Shown here in pieces: positions 13,143 through 22,553 of a stretch of DNA of 60,000 nucleotides. Source of the stretch: Lineus longissimus. Taxonomy: Eukaryota > Nemertea > Pilidiophora > Heteronemertea > Lineidae. A program made the translations under genes and the position numbers. Location: NCBI RefSeq assembly GCF_910592395.1, contig NC_088315.1:20070219-20130218 (forward strand), read 5' to 3'. Under the pieces are notes generated by a model that saw only the letters and a list, made by a program, of their open reading frames with translations, searched no databases and was not told where the DNA came from. The number at the start of each line of letters is the position of its first letter. Position 1 is the first letter of the stretch.

Positions 13143-14165
13143 ATGTTGGTCGGTTACGTCCCCATGCGCATTTCCCTAGTCTTAGCCTTGATGCTGAACA
13201 AGCTTTCCGTAAGTGAGTCCAACGAATTAGACTGTCCCGCCGTTTGCACAAGACTAAGCAAAATCATAGACAATTACAAATGTATAGACCTATGTGATAG
13301 TGTGAACCAGGAGGCCTCGATTAAGCGGGCCTCGTTTATGCGTATAGGCCGAAGCTGGCCCGGAGATGGCCAGGATGGTATGGACGTGAACTCGGACGAA
13401 GGGGACGAAGAAAAACGAAACTTCATGCGAATCGGGCGCAACTTCATGAGGATAGGAAAGCGCTTCCCATACGGGATGAAGCGGCCATCATTCATGCGCA
13501 TCGGGAAGCGGTCTCTCGATGACAACGACGACAAAAGGCGGTTTATGAGAATTGGAAAGAGCGACGAGTCTGACAAGAGAAATTTCATGCGGATTGGAAA
13601 ATCCATGGAGGATGATAAGAGGAACTTCATGCGCATTGGAAAATCAATGGAGGATGATAAGAGAAACTTCATGCGCATTGGCAAATCAATGGAGGATAAT
13701 AAGAGGAACTTCATGCGTATCGGAAAAAGTGACGGAGTCAAGCGGGCCTCTTTCATGCGCATTGGTAAGAGCTCGGAGGAGGCCAAGCGTAACTTCATGC
13801 GGATTGGCAAGAAGGACGATGACGATAAGCGGAACTTCATGAGAATAGGTAAAAAGAGTGATAAGCGTGCGTCGTTTATGCGTATTGGAAAGAAATCAGA
13901 TGATGAGGAGGAAAAACGCAATTTCATGCGGATAGGAAAGAGTGACAATGAAAAACGCAACTTCATGCGAATCGGAAAATCGGCCGAGTTAGTCAACGAT
14001 GAGGCGATGGCCGATAGCGTGGAAGAAAAACGCAATTTTATGCGAATAGGCAAAAAGAGTGATGACACTAGTAACATGGGAGCGTCCTTCTTAGGGAATA
14101 ATCTCGATTCAGAAGACGGCGAGGCAAAAAGGGCTTCGTTTATGAGGATCGGTCGTAGCGTGTAG
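13143..14165 (+). CDS. FMRIamide (FxRIamide / FMRFamide-related) neuropeptide precursor
   Basis: Encodes a 340-residue secretory precursor that prohormone convertases and the amidating enzyme would process in neurons into short C-terminally amidated peptides. Residues 1 to about 26 form a signal peptide with hydrophobic core ISLVLALML; Met8 is an alternative start. Residues 27-62 hold Cys31, 35, 47 and 51. From residue 63 there are 17 FMRI-Gly units: 11 NFMRI, 4 ASFMRI, 1 PSFMRI, 1 RFMRI (FMRI if cut after the second Arg). Nearly every unit follows Lys-Arg, and spacers are rich in Asp/Glu/Ser. FMRI codons vary synonymously between copies while the peptide is constant, good evidence of selection on protein. 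The ATG is chosen because the open frame upstream has no ATG and runs through a splice acceptor. The layout is that of molluscan FMRFamide precursors, but every copy ends in Ile. FaRP type is certain; orthology to FMRFamide versus FxRIamide genes is not settled. Confidence 0.95.
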   Translation: MLVGYVPMRISLVLALMLNKLSVSESNELDCPAVCTRLSKIIDNYKCIDLCDSVNQEASIKRASFMRIGRSWPGDGQDGMDVNSDEGDEEKRNFMRIGRNFMRIGKRFPYGMKRPSFMRIGKRSLDDNDDKRRFMRIGKSDESDKRNFMRIGKSMEDDKRNFMRIGKSMEDDKRNFMRIGKSMEDNKRNFMRIGKSDGVKRASFMRIGKSSEEAKRNFMRIGKKDDDDKRNFMRIGKKSDKRASFMRIGKKSDDEEEKRNFMRIGKSDNEKRNFMRIGKSAELVNDEAMADSVEEKRNFMRIGKKSDDTSNMGASFLGNNLDSEDGEAKRASFMRIGRSV

Positions 14166-14199
14166 GGATAGCCGTTCAGTGAACCGCTTGATTACAAAG

Positions 14200-14306
14200 G
14201 TGAGCGAACCTTTTGTGAATTGCTTTGGTTTTCTTCCGTTTCTTTCGGCACTCTCCAATGATTGGATTTTTTTTGACTCACCCTATTCGCCTGACTCTGT
14301 TTCCAG
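14200..14306 (+). other. Possible small intron in the 3' UTR of the neuropeptide gene
   Basis: A strong donor (AAAG then GTGAGC) begins at 14200, 34 bases after the stop codon, and an acceptor (GTTTCCAG) ends at 14306. The 107-base intron would leave the stop within the usual 50-55 base limit, so the message should escape nonsense-mediated decay. The donor could instead join an exon further downstream. Confidence 0.45.
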
Positions 14307-15225
14307 GTCACTCAATACTGAACAGTTCAAGGCATTTGGACCTTAAAACTTATGTACGCTTTACGACATTGATGTCTGTGTGATTAGCTCATCAGATGCA
14401 CGTCAGCGGCAGGAACATTAATATGAGAACAAATTTGGCAATTGGAACTTCTTTCATACCAAATTAGGCGTGTGGGGCCGTGAACTGATTTTCGAGAAAA
14501 AAAACATTCAAAGGACCGTAAGGATGTACACAAGTTTTAGGATTCCAACTTGATTATACATGTACATGTAACATTGATTTGTTTACTCGCTTTAAGAACA
14601 TGTTGACCAGATTACGACACCACACTGATTAGAAAAGAAGGTTACAGTGAAATACTTCTGGAATCATGTATGCGGTGTTTCTCTCTCTATTCTCAAATCA
14701 GGCCAGCTGGATAAAACCAAACACTTTTTTTCCAATTCTCAGGAACACTGAAAGCTAAGCCTTTGGGGTGAGCTTAGCATTTGTATCCCACCTTGACTTG
14801 TGTTTTGACTAAACTGGCCATAAGATAAGACACAGGTGACATTGCTGAGGCAGAGGAGGTGTACTGTTGGTTTGAACTGATCATTTCTTATACTCGACTA
14901 GTTGCCTATGATCGAGAACATCAACCTGGCGAGACCACAGAGGCCACTTTAGCATCATGTACAATGGCGTTCCCGATTGGGGGTGTTTGACTAGGCATTT
15001 ACAACAGACATATCCTTCAATCATTTGTAGCCCTCTCCCTCCCCGATCTAAAATCCCGATTAAATTCTTGTAAGACTCTAAGTAAGATCAACTGGCATGA
15101 CAGGAGTCCTGTGAAGACTACACTTGTGCACATACTTTGATTTAAACAAACCCGATTGAAATATCAACGAATAATTTCATACGAATATTATCGACGGAAA
15201 CGTTCATCTAATCGTGAATTGTACC
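14307..15225 (+). other. Probable 3' UTR and downstream flank of the neuropeptide gene
   Basis: No open frame of note. A variant poly(A) hexamer ATTAAA lies at 15059-15064; a canonical AATAAA is found only at 15783-15788, beyond the foldback element. The transcript end cannot be fixed from sequence alone. Confidence 0.3.
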
Positions 15226-15660
15226 GATAAAAAAGTTAGTTTTTACACAATCAAAGTTATTCGTCGACTTGACGTTACAAATGGTTACACCATTCTTCTT
15301 CAGAAGTTAGTCTGACCGTTGCGGACAGACTCTGATCCCTCACATGACTTAGTCTGTAGCCCCCTTCGTCTCGATTCATGTTGGTGGTTTTACGAATCAT
15401 AATATCGATTGGGAACAAAGCAAAGTGGTAGAGAGAGAGAGCCAACACGATTTACGAGATGGGTGAAGGAGGCGATTTGGCTTCGTAGGACCACAAACAT
15501 GAATCGAGACGAAGGGGGCCAAAGTCACGTGCGGGATCAGAGTCTGACCACTACGAAATCTAGCGGTCAGACTAACTTCTGAAGAAGAATGGCGTAACCA
15601 TTTGAAACGTCAACTCTGATTGTGTAAAAACTAACATTTTTTATCGAATATTATCGATAT
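15226..15660. mobile_element. Foldback element with arms of about 170 bp
   Basis: Left arm 15226-15400 and right arm 15483-15660 are near-mirror images, sharing GTTAGTTTTTACACAATC, ATTCTTCTTCAGAAG and CCCCCTTCGTCTCGATTC on the relevant strands. The 80-bp centre includes a GA-rich run. The right arm contains CTGAAGA, a small hairpin and GAAAC, a pattern reminiscent of repeat elements that carry hammerhead-like motifs. Family not recognised; no coding frame. Confidence 0.7.
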
Positions 15661-16021
15661 TTCGACCGGGGCCTTCTGAGAGTACATGTATCTAGATGGT
15701 TCTGAACACATTGGTAAACATTGTTATGTTTGACTTATCAGAGGATTACGTTATCTGAATGCCGTACGAGACGAGACAAAATAATAAACACCAGGACATA
15801 CCACACTGAGCATCTTCCTATTTAATTGAAAGGGTCTCAAAATTTCAAAGAATAGCTTTCAAGGATTATTAAGATTTTTTTCAAGAGTTTCGATGGTTGA
15901 AAAAACTTGATCACTTATGTAATTAGTCAAATACAGATATTTTAAGAAATTACCATGCCTATCTACTTTTCATTTTCGTCACCCCTCTCCGGTATTTCTA
16001 GTATAGTAATCAGGACCCCTA

Positions 16022-16245
16022 CACTCATAAAAAAATGGTTTCTGAATTTAAAAAAACATTCAAAGGGTTTTTCATCAAATCACTGGTTTTTCAGCCAACA
16101 CTAAAATGCACCCAGTGGAGTTTTTTTCGGTAAAGTAAACTTTGATTCGAAATAACCTTATTGTTTATCTCTTTTCATTTTGCCGAAAAACCTCTTCTGT
16201 GTGCATATTTTTATTGACCGAAAAGTCCTTAAAGATTCTGTAACG
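16022..16245. repeat. Dispersed repeat family C, copy 3
   Basis: Begins CACTCATAAAAAAATGG, then TTTTTCAGCCAACAC, ATGCACCCAGTGGAG, and mirrored CCGAAAAACCTCTTC with TATTGACCGAAAAG. Imperfect palindrome; no coding frame. Confidence 0.5.
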
Positions 16246-18392
16246 CCGGTGGAACAGTAACAAATGCCCCCTGGAAAAAGTGTCCGGCCCTATTGTATTC
16301 TGCAATATGGTTCTATGGAGACCATGACCGTCAATAGCTCGAGCTCAGTGATTGAAGCGCATAATAGAATCCTTTGTTTCCCGGGCATTCTATCCTAGGA
16401 CATTTTAAACTTCTACACCGGCTCAAAAACCTTCATTTCCAAGAGTGTGGGGAATATACTCAAAGTAACATTACACTGGCTGGATCCTTTAGTGGCCGGT
16501 GAAATTGAGAGTGTATTACAACTCTCGGATATTCGAATTCAGAAAAGATTCGGACACGCCTGTCACCGGTATATTCATTCGATTGGACACCACGATCATT
16601 GTTCTCTAGATAACCGATGATTTTAATCCATTCGCGTTGCCAATCTCATAAAAACCAAAAATCTCATGACATGAGAAATCGGATCCAAACCACACGCCAG
16701 GAACTCCCAAACGCGCGTCAACGTTTATATGAACCGCTATCACTTTCATAGCTGTGATTAGTTGATGTGACATATCGCAACGCAGAGAGCGTGTAAGTTC
16801 AACAAGGCATTCATAAATAAGCATGAAGTATAAAGACGAACTCTGTTTTTGGCAATTATGAGCATGAGAAAAATATCAATCCTATTCCTTTGACAAGAAA
16901 GTCGTCATGAGTTTTTGTACGTGATTCTGAAATGATATATAAAGGTTAGAACCATTGTTTCATTCACATTATTGTGTGCGTGATTGGGATATTAATATAT
17001 AGATAACAAACAAGAGCCCCTTGATCTATCTTTCTCCTGTTTATCTCTGAGTCTCAAAACATGATCTGCCGTTATTGTGATGAGCATGGGGTATTCTTTA
17101 TGTCATTGAGTGTCTCACAGTTGCGTCAGTCAATATGCGAAGGCATTTAGGATGTCATTCATAAAGTCATCGATAACTCCTTTGCACATTTAGCGGCCAT
17201 AAATACATAAAACAACTCGAGTGGGATTTTTGAGGTATCAGACTACACCGAGTGATGGTCTTTGGCTTGGAAACCCCCGAGGCCGCATACAGATAGCGCC
17301 AGATAACATGTATGGACAGTGAAACCATTTAATCCTGAATCATACTGATGGCGAACCCATATGGAGGTGACGCCATTTGATACTGAACCATAAGGTGACA
17401 AAACATTTGGACAACGAACCATTTTATTGCGAGCTGTGCGGTTTGAGTACCAAAAGACGGATAGCGAACCAAGCGATACCGAACCATACCGATAAACCTC
17501 ACCGAGGCTAATATAACAGAGAGCAAACTCTCGAGATAGCGAAGGAGCTATATGGTCATAGTACCATATTGATTGCGAGCTATTCAAACAGTATACATTT
17601 CTTGTTGAGACACCCTTTCAAACCTCTGCATTGCTGTGATTATCTTAGGCGAAACATGCCCTACTGGTCAATGGTTACAGACGAGGTCAAGACCCCCTAC
17701 ATGATACAATCAAGAGAAACCAGAAGATGTTAATTGAATCTCCCGTCCCTGTAAACATGATCGAGGTCTAGCCCTTTAGTAATGACGATGGCCTCTATCC
17801 AATGATTGTATATGTAGAGGCATTCATAAAACATGGCTTGCATCCTAACAGCTAAGTAGCTATTTCCTTACATCAACTCGTCTAGGTCCCTAGGGTTTTG
17901 ACTTTGCGGTGATTTCTGGGCTGCAGGCTCACTAGCCAAGATTGAATGAAGTGGTGAAACTCATAGGAGCCAAAACGGTACAAGGCATCATATGGTTCGA
18001 GGTCGTCTTCATCGTCGAGGGTCACTGAAAGGAGCACCTACAAGTATAATACCACCTTTATTTGATTTCCTCGTTTCAACGTACCGGTGTCATATATACA
18101 CAGACCTAAAAGCAACCACAAGGTGTATCCGTGATTCAAACTCACTCGGCGACTGCAGCAGCTGATAGAAAAATTGATTATAGACCCAGGCTTCCTGGTG
18201 CTAATCAATCATTTTTTGAATTGAAGGCTTTTCCTATCCCATCATTGGTGACTTACTTTCATCGCAATCAAAATCCTTTCTCAATTGGAAAATGAAACAG
18301 GTATTTTCAACGCGATGCAATCCGGTTATGCATTGCCATGGACAAGATGGAAAACAACCTTAGCAAGGTCAAGGGCATGCAATTCAAAGTGT
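16246..18392. other. Non-coding, nothing firm
   Basis: 17300-17580 has many loosely spaced GAACCAT-like words but no regular period. No gene seen. Confidence 0.45.
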
Positions 18393-18816
18393 CACTGGTG
18401 GGAGGCTTTTTCCGACTTCTAAACGGTTCCTAACTTGTTCCTGATTTCTCCGACAAAAGTTCGACTTTTCCCTTAATCGGATTTCCATAAAACCTGGAAA
18501 AATACTGGGGCTTCCCGAAATCGGGAAATGGAGATCAACGGCCCATGTTGAATGGGGTCAATGAGGTGTGAGCAGACACTTAGGGTGACCTAATTGAGTG
18601 AGTTTATTAGTATTTACATTTTGGGTCACTCTGAGTGTTTGGTTCACACCTCATTAACCACGTTCAACATAGGCCTTTGATATTTATTGCCCTATTTTGG
18701 GAAGAAAGGTCTTTTTAGAAATCCCACTTTTCTAGGAAAATTGTCGGACTTTGTCTCACAAATCAGGAAAAAGGAAGAAAAACCTTTAAGATGTCGGAAA
18801 AGGCTTCCTACTGGTT
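18393..18816. mobile_element. Palindromic CACTA-like MITE, 424 bp
   Basis: A long imperfect inverted repeat runs through the whole element: CACTGGTGGGAGGC at the left mirrors GGCTTCCTACTGGTT at the right, and a second inner pair (AATGAGGTGTGAGC against GGTTCACACCTCATT) follows. TGT flanks both ends as a 3-bp target duplication. CACTA-type ends plus a 3-bp duplication suggest the CACTA/EnSpm group; no transposase is encoded, so it would depend on one elsewhere. Confidence 0.75.
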
Positions 18817-20984
18817 TGTCAATGGATGCCACGTCTTTGATGACAGAGAGAAAACGTGATAAAATTTATCGATAGTGAAACCGCAGTTTACAAATTTACG
18901 CTAATGGCTTGGCTCTATGAAATGTCAAGACTAACACATCTCGAGTAGGGAGTTCAGTGAAGATGATAGCATGCCTCCTGCACTTGAAACCATCATAAGT
19001 GTCTGATTCGATTCACTACTGGGATTAGGCTTTTTCTTCGGCTATCATTGCAAAGCCAATAACATGCACATGTACACAAAACTTGTACATGCACATGCAC
19101 ACAAAATATGTTATAAAATGCTATCTAATGAGCAAGAATAACAACTAGGAACAAGTATCTTATCGGGATATACGGCTAGATGTTTAATCAACTACAACCT
19201 GGATCTCTCCAACCACGTGAATATCAAAAGTCTTAAAACTTAGATTCAGATTGGACAATTAGACCGGATGTGTCAGGCTCACCAAATTCTCCTCTCGGTG
19301 AGACCCCAGATATCTTGATTGTCTCCGAACATGACTTTCATCAAATACTTTCCACGCGTTCTTCACACCACTCTCATTATCTGTGCATGTCTCGAAGAGC
19401 TTATCATAGCTTGGTTTCGGCGGAGATTGATTCTGGGTTCTCACAGGATGAGCCTCTTTATTCTAAGGTACTTACAGTGGTCGTAAATGACTTGCCTTTT
19501 AATGATGCTCGCTGACACAAAGGATTGGCAGCATGACTTCGAGATAAGAGTGTCGAATTTCCTCAAAGCTACATGTGCTCTGTATTACGCAATCGTTCAG
19601 TCACTTTCCCGATTATTTTCAATTTGGCAATTCACTCGCGTCAACTGGCATTTTGAAGTCACTCATCATTTTCGCATGTCTCGGAAAGTATGTAATTGGT
19701 TAAGGGAGATTGTTAGCTACTACAAACAATACACGATATTTCCAGGGGTCGAAAATGAATTGCCTTTTAAAGGTGCTAGGTGAGTCGACAGATACATTAC
19801 ATGACCTCGAGATGAAATTCTTGCCCTTTGATGATGCTAGGCGGAAGAAAGGATGGGTGACATGTCTTTGAGATCGGTGTTATTTACCGTAGTCCCGCGG
19901 TCTGGAAACGGATATTGGTCAATTGATCGATCATTGTCGCTGATTATTGTACAATGTATTTCACGAATCGCACAATGGCCAAGGACAATCCTAAAGTCAT
20001 GCGATGATCGTCATCATATCTCTTCCTGTCTGCCTTGCCCTTGCGAGCATGTGTTACTGGTCAAAGTGAGAATGGATACCGTGAGTATCAAGCCCCAGCG
20101 AATATCGCCGAGACTGATAAATGGTGAATCCAAACAGCCCTAGGTGAGGATAAGGTTTACCGGGTACTTGGTCGAAAGTAGAAATGCGATGGTGAGCAAT
20201 CAGGGAAGAATCCCATCGACCTGCAGCCCAATGTGGCTCTGACGTCTTCTTTTCTCATCAAATATCTCAGTGAGTTACATCTTTTCAGAAAAAGTATCAG
20301 TGGATATAAAAGAACCGTTACAATATCCTGACATATCATAACATAAAGACTGATTTGACAAAATTTAATATGATTTCGTTATCATTCTTTGCCTTCAAAA
20401 TGACTTTCCAACGAAACATGCACGAATTTTGAAAACTGAAAGAAAATTCAAAATCCTGTGACAAGAATTTGTCTTAGCAGCGAACTTCGATCAAATATCA
20501 ACAAATCCCTTGGTTACAGTTTTACTCGCAGATTAGAAATCTTCTTCTAGCACATACATGTAATCGCAAGTCGCAGTGACGAAAACCGCTTCTCTGCTCT
20601 GTGCATTATTGTTGTGTACTGCAGAGCTGTCAAGCGCGAAGAGATCTTTCGGGAATGAGACACTTTCCTACGACTTCCTTACCATCGACGATTTCGAGAG
20701 TCTCTCATACTCGAAATTGAGTCTTTCTTCCCAATTAGGCAGTTATGATCTGATTTACCGAAGTCATTGTCGGAAACAAATTGACATCTGCGCTGGACTG
20801 AAAAAATTACTTTCTGGCTTGAAGGCTGAATGGCTGAATGGCTGGACGGTTGCACTGTTATTGCAATTTTAGACGCAGACTAACTGTTTTCTTAAAGAGG
20901 CAAGTATGCTGATATGTTAATCCTAAATGCAAAATTGGCTTCAAGCAGGACACTGGTGAAATGACGAAGTCCGTTCTATGGTAT
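18817..20984. other. Non-coding with decayed internal repeats
   Basis: TGACTTGCCTTTTAATGATGCT-like segments recur near 19488, 19758 and 19823, each followed by CATGAC(T/C)TCGAGAT-like words. No credible gene. Confidence 0.4.
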
Positions 20985-21257
20985 CTCGACCGAAAAACCT
21001 CCATCACTTAAAGAAAAGTACGCTGTTAGGAAGTAAGCAGTTTGAGCTTTCGACAGAACTTTGATGCTTTTTCTGCCAATACAAATACGCACCCATAGTG
21101 GTTTTTCGGTAAAATGAAAAACCGAAATGGTATTTGAGATACCGAAGAATCTCTAAGGCTTTTCATTCGGTGAAACACTACACGGTGCCGATTTGTATCG
21201 GGTGAAAAAAATCTATAAGAGGATTTTCAAACCTCAAAATTCTTTTTTCTGAGAGTG
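20985..21257. repeat. Dispersed repeat family C, copy 4
   Basis: Contains CCAATACAAATACGCACCC, TAGTGGTTTTTCGG and a mirrored right half, and ends TTTTTTCTGAGAGTG, whose complement begins CACTCTCA like copy 1. This gives the family a CACT terminus. Confidence 0.5.
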
Positions 21258-21814
21258 TCCTTTTCCTTGACTGATTGAGATATAAGTTTGAGAGTGTAAT
21301 ATTTAGAAAATGTGTTGGTACTTTAGTTAGTAACACAGTAAATCAGACCGACAAACAGTCAGAAACTCGCTTCGTCAGAAAAGTAATAACAATGCCGATT
21401 TGAGGACAAGTAGAGAACTGGCTAGCCTAAAGGTTTAACCCCAAACCACAAAAAGGAATTATTGATAAGGACTAACTTTCCGCGATGGCCTAATCATGAA
21501 TAATAACGTGGTCAACCTCCACGGGGAGTAAGGAGTGTTCTAGAAAAACTTATCGCCAGAAAAAAAAGCCGATTTTTTTTACAATCACTTGTAGACAAAC
21601 TCCTTTTTTTCAAGCTGTGGCAATAGTACTTCTAATTCAGATGAAGGAATTGTCATTTTCTAGAAATCTTTCACAGCTCGAGCTTCAACAGGACGAAAAA
21701 AATATAATTTTCCTTTTGTGCAATACTTTTCGGTACTCCTGTTAGCAGTATAGCATACCGCTAAAATTAGTGGATTTCGCAAATAGCCTAGTTTCGTGAA
21801 AATAAAAATCACCA

Positions 21815-21905
21815 AAAATCACCTAGGCCTAATTCCCATTGACCTGCTGTCTTATCAAAGAGTTGTCGGACAAATATCGATAACATCGATCTCCAGGAAA
21901 CAGCT
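21815..21905 (+). repeat. Dispersed repeat family D, copy 3
   Basis: Shares CACCTAGGCCTAATTCCC, CTTATCAAAGAGTTGTC and GATAACATCGATCTCC with the other copies. The AAACAAAGCCC block is not present. Confidence 0.5.
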
Positions 21906-22553
21906 GTTGTTGGAGTCCGGCCTTAACCGACAAGGTGAATATAAACGTACTGTCTCGATTATACACTGGCAACTAAACACTTGATTTTTATAATTCGACA
22001 TCGTGTAAAGAAATAGATACTACTTAATAGCCATGTTAGTCCATTGTGAAAATAACTGTAAAACAGATTTTATGCAAATCATTTTGAACATGAGATTTCA
22101 TATTCTCAAAACTACGCCTAAGCAGAATGCAAACAGCACATTCATAAAGAAGACCCTCGATTACATATACAATATAACGTGAGCATGTTATTTACAAACA
22201 TCACGGAAGTTGCAACAACCTTCAAAATCCAATAATGCTTCAATAATCGACCCAACCTCACCATCTATACAGCTATAATTTGTGTATTTACTATGTCCTG
22301 TTATCAGAAGTATGCTAGAGGACACGATAGCGCTCATTTATTATTCATTCAAAAACAATTCGGTTTATCTGATTTAGTTCAATTTTAGAACATTACTTGA
22401 GGGGTATGCCGGTGTTAGACGACTAATAGGTGGTGTTCAATTGCATTGTTTTGGCCATGTACAACACCAACCAATTAACAATACGTCCTACACACATCGA
22501 GTGACTGATGCATGTGGTTTAACTATGCACAGTGTAAATCTTCTTTGACTTTC

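Noticed and set aside
13274-14077. 267-codon open frame antisense to the neuropeptide gene
   Set aside because: It mirrors the repeated codons of the sense gene (FMRI and acidic spacers read backwards) and has no features of its own.
17290-17590. Tandem GAACCAT repeat
   Set aside because: Words recur at irregular distances with no common unit.
20576-20872. Secretory-looking frame (SLLCALLLCTAELSSAKR-like start), possibly a second peptide precursor
   Set aside because: It begins at GTG with no ATG in frame after the stop at 20561, has no repeated or amidated peptide, and no clear exon joins it. A spliced exon from about 20625 is possible but unsupported.
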